Part shown: piece after piece, positions 18,947 through 26,209 of the stretch | Numbering within the stretch: position 1 is the stretch's first letter | Layout: each line of letters begins with the position of its first letter | Assembly: GCF_001427665.1 (NCBI RefSeq) | Contig: NZ_LMHC01000002.1 | Location: forward strand, 56,963 to 120,962 | Length of the DNA stretch: 64,000 nucleotides | Direction: 5' to 3' | Origin: Caulobacter sp. Root655 | Lineage (GTDB): Bacteria; Pseudomonadota; Alphaproteobacteria; Caulobacterales; Caulobacteraceae | Made by a program: the position numbers and the translations under genes | Notes under the pieces: model-generated | Databases searched by the model: none | What the model was told of the DNA's origin: nothing | What the model saw: only the letters and a program-made list of their open reading frames with translations

Positions 18947-20713
18947 TTAAGCCCGCGCGCCCTTGGCCTTGAGGTAGTCGACGACGGCGCGGTGGCCGTG
19001 CTTGACGGCTTCGCCGAGCGGCGAGCGGGTCTCGCCGCGATTGGCGGGAACCGCGCGGTTCACGTCCGCGCCCTTGTCGACCAGGTAGGCGACGGTCGCC
19101 AGGTCGCCGGACTGGGCGGCGTTGATCAGCGGGGTTTCGTCGCCGGGCACGAAGGACTCGACCGAGGCTCCGTGCTCGACCAGGGTCCTGACGATGTCGA
19201 GACGGCCGCCGGCCGAGGCGGCGATCAGGGGATCGCCTTCGCCGCGCAGGGCTTGGCGGGCATCGGCGCCCTTGGCCAGCAGCAGGTCGACCAGTTCGAC
19301 TCGACCCGAGCGGGCCGCCTCGATCAGCGGGGTGCCGTCGCCCGGCGCGGCGCGGTTCACATCGGCGCCCTTTTCGACCAGATAGCTGACGGTGGCCAGG
19401 TCGCCCGAGCGGACGGCGTTGATCAGCGGGGTTCCGTCGCCAGGCACATAGGTTTCGAGCCTGGCGCCGTGCTCGACCAGGGTCTTGGCGATGTCCAGGC
19501 GACCCTCGGCGGCGGCGGCGATCAGGGGGGCGCCGTCGCCGCGCATGGCCAGGCTGGGGTCGGCGCCGCTGTCCAGCAGCAAGGCGACCAGATCGGTCCG
19601 GCCCGCGCGGGTCGCCTCGATCAGGGGCGTCCCGTCGCCGGCGGCCTTGAAGTCGACGTCGGCGCCCTTGGCGATCAGGTCCTTGGCCCTGGAGGCGTCG
19701 CCGTCGCGAACCGCCTGGAACAGCGGGCTGGCGAAGGCCTGGACCCGGTCGTGGACCGAGGCGCGGCGGGCTTCGTGAACCACCCGGGCCGGCTGCGAGG
19801 CCCAGACGGCGAAGCCGGCGCCCAGGACGACGGCGGCGACGGCGCAGCCGCCGACGAGGCGATGGCCGCGGCCTTGGCGGTGCTGTTTCAGCATGACGAA
19901 CCTCTCCTTGAGCTGCTTGTTGGCCGAGGCTGGCCAATGGCAGCCGAGCGGCGGCGCGTGGGGCGCCAGTTGGGTCTTGAGCATCGCCTCGCCATAGGCC
20001 AGGCGGGCGACCGGGAAGCGGGTCAGCACCGCCGCGTCGCAGGCGATCTCCTGATCGATGCACAGGCGACCGGCGCCGAAGTGGACCAGCGGGTTGAACC
20101 AGAACAGGCACTGGACCGCGGTCGTCAGGGCGTTGATCTGGGCGTCGCCGACCGACAGGTGATTGCGCTCGTGCGCCAGGATCAGGGCCTGCTCCTCGAG
20201 CGTGAAGCGCGCCGCGAAGTCGGCGGGCAGCACGACCTTTGGGAGCAGGGCGCCGATCACCGCCGGGCCGACGCCGGCGTGCTCGGCGTGGAACAGGTCG
20301 GCGTCGCCGCGCAGGCGTCCCAGCGACTTAACGAACCGGCGCTGGCGCTCGGCCTGGACGCCGATCGCCAGCAGGGCGACCAGGCCCCAGACGGCGACCA
20401 GCGCGTCATGAAGGCGCGGGGGCCCGACGCGGTCTCGCATGGCGGGACTGGAGACGGTCGCGGCGGGCTCGGACGGGGCGAGCGCCGTCCGCGTCGAGGC
20501 GGCCGGGGGCGGCGCGACGGGCGCCGGTATCGTCACGGTTCGCGCCGGGAGCAGGACGGCCAGGGCGGCGAGCGGCGCGACCAGCCAGAGGCCGTAGGCG
20601 GTCCGAGCCCCGAACAGGCTCCGCACCGGCCGGCGCAGGACCAGAACCAGGAGGATGGCCGCGCCCAGGGCCAGATTGGCGCGGACCAGCAGGGTCAGCA
20701 GGTCAGCGGCCAT
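18947..20713 (-). CDS. BlaR1/MecR1-like M56 membrane metallopeptidase with ankyrin repeats
   Basis: A 588-residue protein. The N-terminal third has hydrophobic segments and an M56 zinc peptidase core with HERNH (His181-Glu182-x-x-His185) and DQEIACDAAVL as the likely third-ligand region. A further membrane segment follows (CAVAAVVLGAGFAVWA), and from about residue 330 there are about eight ankyrin repeats instead of the penicillin-binding sensor of BlaR1. Three ankyrins of 33 residues are duplicated as a 99-residue block. It overlaps the BlaI-like repressor gene by 11 bases. In such pairs the peptidase relays an envelope signal to inactivate the repressor; the ankyrins may bind a protein partner. 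Confidence 0.85.
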   Translation of the reverse strand: MAADLLTLLVRANLALGAAILLVLVLRRPVRSLFGARTAYGLWLVAPLAALAVLLPARTVTIPAPVAPPPAASTRTALAPSEPAATVSSPAMRDRVGPPRLHDALVAVWGLVALLAIGVQAERQRRFVKSLGRLRGDADLFHAEHAGVGPAVIGALLPKVVLPADFAARFTLEEQALILAHERNHLSVGDAQINALTTAVQCLFWFNPLVHFGAGRLCIDQEIACDAAVLTRFPVARLAYGEAMLKTQLAPHAPPLGCHWPASANKQLKERFVMLKQHRQGRGHRLVGGCAVAAVVLGAGFAVWASQPARVVHEARRASVHDRVQAFASPLFQAVRDGDASRAKDLIAKGADVDFKAAGDGTPLIEATRAGRTDLVALLLDSGADPSLAMRGDGAPLIAAAAEGRLDIAKTLVEHGARLETYVPGDGTPLINAVRSGDLATVSYLVEKGADVNRAAPGDGTPLIEAARSGRVELVDLLLAKGADARQALRGEGDPLIAASAGGRLDIVRTLVEHGASVESFVPGDETPLINAAQSGDLATVAYLVDKGADVNRAVPANRGETRSPLGEAVKHGHRAVVDYLKAKGARA

Positions 20714-21071
20714 CGTCGTGCGCCTCCAGGATGCGGCGCAGTTCGGCGATGTCGGCGTCGCTCAGCCGCTCACGCTGCGAGAAGTGGCTGACCAGCGGCG
20801 CCAGACGGCCGTCGAACAGCCGGTCCAGCAGGCCCTGGCTCTCGGCGTGGACATAGTCGCCCTGGGCCACCAGCGGTCGGTAGAGGAAGCGCCGGCCGTC
20901 GCGCTCGGCGGCGATGGCGTCCTTCTTGAGCAGCCGGTTCAGCAGCGCCTTGACCGTGCCCTCCGCCCAGGCCTGCTCGTTGGCCAGGGCGGTGGTGATC
21001 TCCTCGGCGGTCAGCGGGCTTTTCGCCCACAGCGCCTTCATGATCTGGCTTTCGGCCGTACTGATCCGCAT
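20703..21071 (-). CDS. BlaI/MecI-family transcriptional repressor
   Basis: A 122-residue winged-helix repressor: ISTAESQIMKALWAKSPLTAEEITTALA (helix-turn-helix), TVKALLNRLLKKDAIAAERDGRRFLYRPLV (wing) and a C-terminal dimerisation helix. It normally represses its own operon and targets until cleaved after signalling by the partner metallopeptidase encoded downstream. The operon is short (two genes) and the upstream palindromes at 21097-21144 are candidate operators. Confidence 0.9.
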   Translation of the reverse strand: MRISTAESQIMKALWAKSPLTAEEITTALANEQAWAEGTVKALLNRLLKKDAIAAERDGRRFLYRPLVAQGDYVHAESQGLLDRLFDGRLAPLVSHFSQRERLSDADIAELRRILEAHDDGR

Positions 21072-21096
21072 GGGAACGCTCCGTGTTCCCTCTAAC

Positions 21097-21112
21097 GATT
21101 ACCAACGTAATC
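21097..21112 (-). promoter_or_regulatory. candidate operator for the BlaI-like repressor
   Basis: A perfect inverted repeat GATTAC-N4-GTAATC lies 26 bases before the repressor start. A second small palindrome, GTTTGTAAAC, is at 21135-21144. BlaI/MecI sites are dyads containing TACA/TGTA; these resemble that layout but are not the canonical sequence. Confidence 0.5.
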
Positions 21113-21171
21113 GCTGCGGTCAATCAGCGATTATGTTTGTAAACGATATGTAATGCGGATGGCGCGGAGAC

Positions 21172-21294
21172 CTAGGTCTTGGTGCCGCGCTCGGCCTTCG
21201 GATCGACGGGCGGCCGCGGGCGATCGCCGCCGGTGGAGCGCGGGTCGTTGAGGCCCTTGGGCGCGGAAGGGCGCGTACCCGGATAGGTCTTCAT
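21172..21294 (-). CDS. Small hypothetical protein, 40 residues
   Basis: Encodes MKTYPGTRPSAPKGLNDPR followed by a Pro-, Arg- and Lys-rich tail. No membrane segment and no known domain. Its start overlaps the stop of an upstream 53-residue membrane-peptide ORF (ATGA), which supports both being translated. Composition suggests a disordered, basic protein. Confidence 0.45.
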   Translation of the reverse strand: MKTYPGTRPSAPKGLNDPRSTGGDRPRPPVDPKAERGTKT

Positions 21295-21452
21295 GCGTGG
21301 AGGTCCTGATCGGCCGAAGGGAAGCGGGCCGTGGTCCTGACGCGAGCCAGGGCGGGCTGGAGCATCGGCCGGGGCGACAGGAGTTTCCAGGCGAACGGAA
21401 GGGCGAGCGCGACCAGGGCGCACGCCGCCGACAGCTCGAAGAGCCAGTCCAT
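21291..21452 (-). CDS. Small membrane peptide, 53 residues
   Basis: A short ORF starting MDWLFELSAACALVALALPF with one hydrophobic segment (about residues 3-25) followed by a basic stretch, consistent with a single-pass inner-membrane peptide with the C-terminus inside. It is coupled by ATGA overlap to the 40-residue ORF. The ribosome site is weak. Function unknown. Confidence 0.45.
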   Translation of the reverse strand: MDWLFELSAACALVALALPFAWKLLSPRPMLQPALARVRTTARFPSADQDLHA

Positions 21453-21575
21453 GGGGTGATGTCTCGAAGGACGACCGCGCCGGAACCGATCAACCGCCTC
21501 GCGGCGGCTCGCTCTCGACGGCCGAGTTCCACCTATAGCAACGCGCGAGGCGTCTTGTCAGGTTCGAACTGGCGA

Positions 21576-22118
21576 TCAGCCGGCGACCATCTCGGCCAGG
21601 GCCAGCACGGTCGTCCAGTTCCGGCCGGTGATCCGCGTGCCCAGGGTCTTCTCGACCAGGCTGTTGGTCAGTTTCGAACCGCCGACGCCGTCGGGATAGA
21701 TGGCGTAGAGCTGGCGGCTCTCGGCCCGCACCTGTTCCGTGCCGCGGATCGCCGCGCGCAGGGCGCCGATGGCCTTCTTGTCCGGGGTGTCCTTGAGGAA
21801 CAGGGTCACCAGCCAGCCGGGATCGGCCGCCGCGAACTCCGGGAACGGGTTGGCGGCGACCAGCGCCTGCCAGGCCTGGGCGGTGCGGACATAGACGTCG
21901 GTGCGCAGGGCGAAGCGGGCCATCAGCTCGGTCTCCAGCTGGGCCTGAAGTTCGGCGCCGGTGCGCCCGTCGCTGTTGAACACCAGGTCGCCGACCTTGG
22001 GGCCCATGCGCGCGTCGGTGTGGCCCAGGTCGGTCAGTAGGCCGGTCAGCTCCTCGGCGGCGATCAGGCGGCCGCCGGCGGCGTTGACGCCGCGCAGCAG
22101 GGCGATGTGGAGGGACAT
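21576..22118 (-). CDS. DUF1697 family protein
   Basis: A 180-residue cytoplasmic protein with the DUF1697 hallmarks: the N-terminal LLRGVNAAGGRLIAAEELTGLL and C-terminal SKLTNSLVEKTLGTRITGRNWTTVLALAEM. The family is widespread and has no established biochemical function. Length is normal. It stands alone on the minus strand, facing away from the DUF559 remnant. Confidence 0.88.
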   Translation of the reverse strand: MSLHIALLRGVNAAGGRLIAAEELTGLLTDLGHTDARMGPKVGDLVFNSDGRTGAELQAQLETELMARFALRTDVYVRTAQAWQALVAANPFPEFAAADPGWLVTLFLKDTPDKKAIGALRAAIRGTEQVRAESRQLYAIYPDGVGGSKLTNSLVEKTLGTRITGRNWTTVLALAEMVAG

Positions 22119-22232
22119 GGTCGGGCCTTTCGAACGAGGCGGCTGTTTAGACCTTCAACGCGCCGTCGTCGCGGAGGGATTTGGGGTGGTCGCGTTTCGC
22201 ACACACCGCCCAACAGCCATTCCCGTTCCCGA

Positions 22233-22267
22233 GTGACGGACACAGCGCTACCGACACCGTCCGTCAC
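22233..22267. other. 9-bp inverted repeat, possible stem-loop
   Basis: GTGACGGAC (22233-22241) and GTCCGTCAC (22259-22267) are perfect complements with a 17-base loop, between the start of the DUF1697 gene and the repeat-flanked DUF559 remnant. No T-tract. Nothing else is supported in 22119-22338. Confidence 0.35.
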
Positions 22268-22338
22268 CGCGCCGGCAGCGGACATGATGACTGTCTGTTC
22301 GGGTGGGTGGCGCACGTTGGCCGGCATGGCCTGGAACT

Positions 22339-22395
22339 CCTCTCTCATGGAGAGAGGGAGGGGCCCGCCGCGGAGCGGTGGGAGGGTGAGAGGTT
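22339..22395. repeat. left arm of inverted repeat flanking DUF559 remnant
   Basis: This 57-base segment is nearly the reverse complement of 22689-22747. It contains CTCTCTCATGGAGAGAG (a palindrome around ATG), a GGGCCCGCC block and GGGAGGGTGAGAGG. Differences between arms are limited to a few bases in the GC-rich centre and one base in the palindrome. Confidence 0.85.
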
Positions 22396-22396
22396 T

Positions 22397-22690
22397 CACC
22401 CTTGGCCGGAAAATCTCGATTCCTTCCGTTGCGTGGTCTTTGAGGCGCTCTCAAACTGTCGCCATGGATGCGACCGCTACTTCGCGGACTTCGTCCGCGA
22501 GGCAGGCAAGCTCATCGTCGAACTGGATGGCGCCGCCCATGAAGGGCGCGAGGACTACGACGAGAACCGCACGCGGACGCTGGAGCTGTTCGGATACGCC
22601 GTGCTGAGGTTTCCCAACGAACGGGTCCTGGCCGATTCCGGCGGAACCGTCGCCGACATCCTGGCCGCGCTTCGATCGGGCAGGTTGTAA
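22397..22690 (+). pseudogene. DUF559 (Vsr-like endonuclease fold) gene remnant
   Basis: The last 65 residues match a DUF559 C-terminal half: DRYFADFVREAGKLIVELDG, then AAHEGREDYDENRTRTLELF and GYAVLRFPNERVL. The ADF and ELDG acidic residues belong to the PD-(D/E)XK-like core. The N-terminal half usual for the family (LR...TDAE..LW..LR, then FRRQVPIG) is missing or scrambled: the frame before ALSNCRHGCDRYF reads into the repeat arm and lacks a convincing start. So this is a truncated or decayed gene held between inverted repeat arms. An intact small nuclease using a non-ATG start cannot be excluded. Confidence 0.7.
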
Positions 22691-22747
22691 CCTCTCACCC
22701 TCCCACCGCCTGCGGCGGCGGGCCCCTCCCTCTCTCTATGAGAGAGG
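22689..22747. repeat. right arm of inverted repeat flanking DUF559 remnant
   Basis: Starts within the DUF559 stop codon (TAA followed by CCTCTCACCCTCCCACCGC) and ends at TATGAGAGAGG. It is the inverted partner of 22339-22395. Because the arms face each other across about 290 bases, the whole unit (22339-22747) looks like one mobile or formerly mobile cassette. Confidence 0.85.
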
Positions 22748-22754
22748 GGAATTT

Positions 22755-22810
22755 AAGGTCCGCTCGGGGGTCAAAATTCGCCATGGGCTTGCGGTCGGCA
22801 AGCGGACCTT
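22755..22810 (-). terminator. long-loop inverted repeat after metC
   Basis: AAGGTCCGCT (22755-22764) and AGCGGACCTT (22801-22810) are perfect 10-bp complements with a 36-base loop, directly 3' of the metC stop on the minus strand. It may act in transcription termination or mRNA 3'-end protection; there is no clear U-tract. Confidence 0.4.
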
Positions 22811-22814
22811 CAGG

Positions 22815-23981
22815 TCACCCCTTCAGCGCCACAAACCCCCGCTCCAGGTCGGCCTTCAGGTCGGCGACGCTCTCGAGGCCGACATGCAGGCGCAGCAGCG
22901 GGCCTTCCAGTTTCACGGGAACCGAGCGGTTCTTCAGCTGCGGATCGCAGTGGATGGCCAGGCTCTCGTAGCCGCCCCAGGAGAAGCCCAGGCCGAACAG
23001 TTCCAGCGCGTCGAGGAAGGCGTGGACGGCCTTTTCGGGCGCGGGCTTCAGCACCACGCCGAACAGGCCGCACGCCCCGGTGAAGTCGCGCTTCCACAGG
23101 GCGTGGCCGGGGTCGTCCTCCAGGGCCGGATGCAGGACGCGGGCGACCTCCGGGCGGTCTTGCAGCCAGCGGGCGATCTCCAGGCCGGCGGCCTGGTGGG
23201 CGGGCAGGCGGGTGGCCAGGGTGCGCAGGCCGCGCAGCACGGTGTAGGCGTCGTCGGGCGACACCGACCAGCCGATGTCCCACATCGCGTCGCCCAACTG
23301 GTTGCCGATGACGTTGTCGGCGGTGGCGGCGCTGCCCATGAACACGTCCGAATGGCCGCCGACATATTTGGTCAGGGCCTGGACGCTGATGGTCACTCCG
23401 TGGGCCAGCGGCTTGAAATAGAAGCTGGCCGCCCAGGTGTTGTCGATCAGAGTCAGGACGCCGCGCGCGTTGGCGGCGGCGGCCAGGGCCGGGATGTCCT
23501 GCATCTCGAAGGTCAGGGAGCCGGGGGCTTCCAGCAGGATCAGCCGGGTGCGCGGCGTGCACAGGGCCATCACCCCTTCGGGCGACAGGGCCGGGTCGTA
23601 GTAGCTGGTCCTTACGCCGAAGCGGGTCAGCACCCGGTCGCAGAACCGGCGGGTGGGCTTGTAGGCGCTGTCGACCACCAGGATTTCGTCGCCGGCCTTC
23701 AGCAGGGCCAGCATGACGCCGGTGATGGCGGCCAGCCCCGAGGGGTAGAGCGTGACGTCCGGCGAGCCCTCCAGCTCGGCCAGGGCCAGCTGCAGGTTGG
23801 CCGGCGAGGACAGGCCGGTGATGCCGTAGGTCAGCTGACTTTCATCATACAACGAGGCGGCGTTGGGCAGCAGCACCGTCGAACCGCGCTGGATCGGCGG
23901 ATTGACCGTGCGGGCCAGCGTGCCGCCACCCTTGGGCGGGGCCCCCTTGCGGATCAGGCGGGTTTCTTCATCCAGGGGCAT
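22815..23981 (-). CDS. metC: Cystathionine beta-lyase
   Basis: A 388-residue PLP enzyme of the Cys/Met metabolism family. It shows NPPIQRGSTVLLPNA near the N-terminus, TYGITGLSSPANLQLALAELEG, the TLIDNTWAASFYFKPL segment and the PLP-lysine region SVQALTKYVGGHSDVFMGS. These features match MetC, which cleaves cystathionine to homocysteine, ammonia and pyruvate. The frame stays open upstream, but ATG 23981 (MPLDEETRLIRKG) is the natural start for the family. With cysK and sseA nearby it forms a loose sulfur amino-acid neighbourhood. Confidence 0.92.
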   Translation of the reverse strand: MPLDEETRLIRKGAPPKGGGTLARTVNPPIQRGSTVLLPNAASLYDESQLTYGITGLSSPANLQLALAELEGSPDVTLYPSGLAAITGVMLALLKAGDEILVVDSAYKPTRRFCDRVLTRFGVRTSYYDPALSPEGVMALCTPRTRLILLEAPGSLTFEMQDIPALAAAANARGVLTLIDNTWAASFYFKPLAHGVTISVQALTKYVGGHSDVFMGSAATADNVIGNQLGDAMWDIGWSVSPDDAYTVLRGLRTLATRLPAHQAAGLEIARWLQDRPEVARVLHPALEDDPGHALWKRDFTGACGLFGVVLKPAPEKAVHAFLDALELFGLGFSWGGYESLAIHCDPQLKNRSVPVKLEGPLLRLHVGLESVADLKADLERGFVALKG

Positions 23982-24090
23982 GGCGGACTCGGGGCGGCTG
24001 CGACACCTGGAGGTGTACGGCGGGCGCGCGAGCCGGTTCAAGGCCGGAAATCCTGTCCAGGCTTGGAGAGGCGCTGGCGGGGGCAGGGCT

Positions 24091-24116
24091 GGGGACACGC
24101 ACATGTGCGTGTCCCC
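24091..24116. repeat. perfect 26-bp palindrome, GGGGACA-N4-CATG-N4-TGTCCCC
   Basis: Every base pairs; the arms are CGCA/TGCG around CATG. A second palindrome of identical architecture but different inner arms is at 50915-50940. It lies 3 bases beyond the stop of the radical SAM gene and upstream of metC, so it can serve as a terminator for the former. Confidence 0.85.
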
Positions 24117-24118
24117 GA

Positions 24119-25666
24119 CTAAGCCCCCGTCTCCAGGCGCGCGGCGCGGGCTTGGGCGGCCTTGGCCAGGATGCGGGTGGCGTCGGCGATCAGCGCCCGG
24201 CGGCGCGTCTGCTCGGCCTCGTGCGCGGTCGCCGCCGTCGCGACGTCGGCGTCGCAATGCGGGCAGGTCACCTCATGCGGCCAGATGTATTGCTGGCAGG
24301 ACCGGCAGGGCTTGAGGCTGGGGGGCAGGGCGCCGCCGGCCGCCGAGCGCTCGCGCCGCGCCACGTGCACCGCCGCCGGATCGCGGACCGGCAGGGGCGT
24401 GACCTCGGCCCCGGGGATCGCTTCGGTGATCAGGGCGAATTCGCCGACGGCGAAGCTTTCCTGCGGCGCCTCGCGAATCTTGACCACCCGCTCGCGCAGG
24501 CCGTGCTTGGCCAAGTCGAGCACCCGGTGGTGGCAGTAAGGGTTGTTGCCCCGCTTGCCCAGCAGCGACTCCGAGGTCCAGGTGCAGCCGGCCCGGCAGA
24601 CGTCGGCGTAGTAGCAGGTGCGGCAATAGCCCCACAGCTCCTCGACGTCGCGCAGGCGGCCGAAGCTCATCTTCTCGCTGTGGCGCCAGATGTCGCCGAC
24701 GCTCATCTCGCGCACATTGCCGGCCGCGTAGAGCGAGGTCGCCAGGGAGGGGCAGCCCTTGATCGTGCCGTCGGCCTCGATGCCGATGCCGGTCTGGCCG
24801 GCCGAGCAGCCGTTCCAGTGGTCGGCGTCGTCGCCGAAGCCGCGCCAGATGTGCTCGTAGGGGCCGAAATAGCCGACATTGTTGCCGACCACCATCAGCA
24901 GGCCCCGGGCCTCGCCCTCGCGATAGAGCCTGGCCAGCAGGGGCATGACCTCGATCAGCTTGTAGGGCTGCAGCAGCAGTTCGGGATTGTCGACCGCGTT
25001 GCCCATGGCGACGGTCAGCTGGATCTGCCAGTGGGTGGCGCCGGCCTCGATGATGCGGTCCATCAGCTCGGGCAGGTGCTCGGCGGTCTCTGCCCCGATC
25101 TGGGTGTTGACCGAGACGGCCATGCCCCGGGCCTTGGCGCGCTTGAGGGCGTCGATCGCCTGGTCGTAGGAGCCGGGCACGCCGCGCACCCGGTCGTGCA
25201 GCTCGGGCAGGCCGTCGATCGACACGCCCACCCCTTGCAGCCCGGCCTCGGCCGCCTCGTCCAGGCGCTTGTCGGTCAGGTTGCGGGCCCCGGTCTGGAT
25301 GGCGGTGCGGATGCCGTGGTCGCGGCTGCGGCGGATCAGCTCGATCCAGTCCTTGCGCAGATAGGCCTCGCCGCCGATCAGGGTCAGCTCCCGCGTGCCC
25401 AGCGCCGCCAGGTGGTCGACCAGCTCCAGCGCCTCGGCGGTGTTCAGCTCGTCGCTGCGCGGCCGGCCGGCGCGCGAGCCGCAGTGCTGGCACTTGAGAT
25501 TGCAGGCCAGGGTGACTTCCCAGACCACGTGCACCGGCACCAGTTCGGTATAGTCGCTGTCGACCCGGTAGCGGACGGGCTTGCCGACCAGGCCCTGGGG
25601 CAGGCTGGCGGGCAGGCCGGCGGGCGCCGAAGCGTCGGCTGGAGCGTACGAGATCGTGTCCGTCAT
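24119..25666 (-). CDS. Radical SAM/SPASM enzyme, putative peptide maturase
   Basis: A 515-residue iron-sulfur enzyme. The radical SAM motif CNLKCQHC (Cys55, Cys59, Cys62) starts a core with TLIGGEAYLRKDW and VGVSIDGLPELHD. A SPASM-type auxiliary cluster domain follows (CSAGQTGIGIEADGTIKGCPSL and CRTCYYADVCRAGC...NPYCHHR), typical of enzymes that modify ribosomal peptides. The C-terminus adds a zinc-ribbon-like CRSCQQYIWPHEVTCPHC module and a helical tail. Upstream, three paralogous 55-60-residue peptides are encoded on the same strand, the likely substrates. ATG 25666 or the preceding GTG could be the start. The chemistry performed is unknown. Confidence 0.88.
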   Translation of the reverse strand: MTDTISYAPADASAPAGLPASLPQGLVGKPVRYRVDSDYTELVPVHVVWEVTLACNLKCQHCGSRAGRPRSDELNTAEALELVDHLAALGTRELTLIGGEAYLRKDWIELIRRSRDHGIRTAIQTGARNLTDKRLDEAAEAGLQGVGVSIDGLPELHDRVRGVPGSYDQAIDALKRAKARGMAVSVNTQIGAETAEHLPELMDRIIEAGATHWQIQLTVAMGNAVDNPELLLQPYKLIEVMPLLARLYREGEARGLLMVVGNNVGYFGPYEHIWRGFGDDADHWNGCSAGQTGIGIEADGTIKGCPSLATSLYAAGNVREMSVGDIWRHSEKMSFGRLRDVEELWGYCRTCYYADVCRAGCTWTSESLLGKRGNNPYCHHRVLDLAKHGLRERVVKIREAPQESFAVGEFALITEAIPGAEVTPLPVRDPAAVHVARRERSAAGGALPPSLKPCRSCQQYIWPHEVTCPHCDADVATAATAHEAEQTRRRALIADATRILAKAAQARAARLETGA

Positions 25667-25695
25667 CACGTTCGGTCCTTGATCGGCCTGGAAGA

Positions 25696-25728
25696 CGCGC
25701 CCGCCGACGCCGGACGCCGGCGGGCGCG
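25696..25728 (-). terminator. strong stem-loop between precursor peptide and maturase genes
   Basis: An 11-bp perfect stem (CGCGCCCGCCG/CGGCGGGCGCG) with an 11-base loop fills the gap between the third peptide gene and the radical SAM gene. There is no U-tract, so it is more likely a partial attenuator or RNA-stabilising 3' hairpin that raises peptide expression over enzyme than a full terminator. Confidence 0.6.
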
Positions 25729-25735
25729 GGGGAGA

Positions 25736-25918
25736 TCAGCGCTTGGCGCCGCCTTCGAGCTTGGCGATCTCGACCTTGAGCGCCGTCAGCAGGGTGGGGA
25801 CGTCGCCGTACTCGGCCAGATGCGCCTCGGCCTGGGCCTGGAGGCGCTGGAGTTCGGCCAGGTCGCCCTTGGCGATGCCGTCGGTGATGGCCTGTCCGTA
25901 GAGGATGATGATGGCCAT
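25736..25918 (-). CDS. DUF1843-like small peptide, copy nearest the maturase
   Basis: A 60-residue acidic/amphipathic peptide, MAIIILYGQAITDGIAKGDL..., ending KVEIAKLEGGAKR. The series LYGQAITDGIA-GDL-LQ-AE-HLAEYGD-P-LL-LKVEIAKLE matches my memory of DUF1843 (PF08898). No Cys, no Trp, no secretion signal. GGAGG precedes the ATG at 8 bases. It is the third of three tandem paralogues and directly precedes the radical SAM gene, so a precursor-peptide role is proposed. Alternatively it is a structural small protein unrelated to the enzyme. Confidence 0.85.
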   Translation of the reverse strand: MAIIILYGQAITDGIAKGDLAELQRLQAQAEAHLAEYGDVPTLLTALKVEIAKLEGGAKR

Positions 25919-25963
25919 GGTCTTGGCCTCCGTCTGAGGTGGGTGGGATGGCGGCGTCGCGGA

Positions 25964-26137
25964 TCAGCCGCGGCGTTCGAGCTTGGCGATCTCGACCTTC
26001 AGCAGGGCGAGCAGAGTGGGGATGTCGCCATATTCGGCCACATGGGCCTCGGCCGCGGCCTGGGCCTCCTTCAGCCGGGCCAGTTCGCCGGACGCGATCG
26101 CGTCGGTGACCGCGACGCCATAGGGTTTGATGCTCAT
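25964..26137 (-). CDS. DUF1843-like small peptide, middle copy
   Basis: A 57-residue peptide, MSIKPYGVAVTDAIASGEL..., ending LLKVEIAKLERRG. It is below common ORF length cut-offs but clearly paralogous to its neighbours: the YG-A-TDAIA, AE-H-AEYGDIPTLL and LKVEIAKLE blocks align without gaps. A GAGGA ribosome site stands about 8 bases from the ATG. The spacing to the next peptide is 45 bases. The stretch between the conserved Tyr near residue 6 and the EYGD block is the most variable part. Confidence 0.85.
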   Translation of the reverse strand: MSIKPYGVAVTDAIASGELARLKEAQAAAEAHVAEYGDIPTLLALLKVEIAKLERRG

Positions 26138-26209
26138 GAGCGGTTTCCTCGCTTGGCCCCTTTTCGGAGCCCTGTGTTGGGGCGGTCTCGTGTCGGCCGG
26201 GGCCGGGCG

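Noticed and set aside
18941..20791. 616-residue plus-strand frame opposite the M56/ankyrin gene
   Set aside because: Shadow of the repeated ankyrin codons; repetitive and without domain signature.
21546..21600. Possible tRNA (GGTTCGAACT string)
   Set aside because: No cloverleaf can be folded around it; no acceptor stem or anticodon arm.
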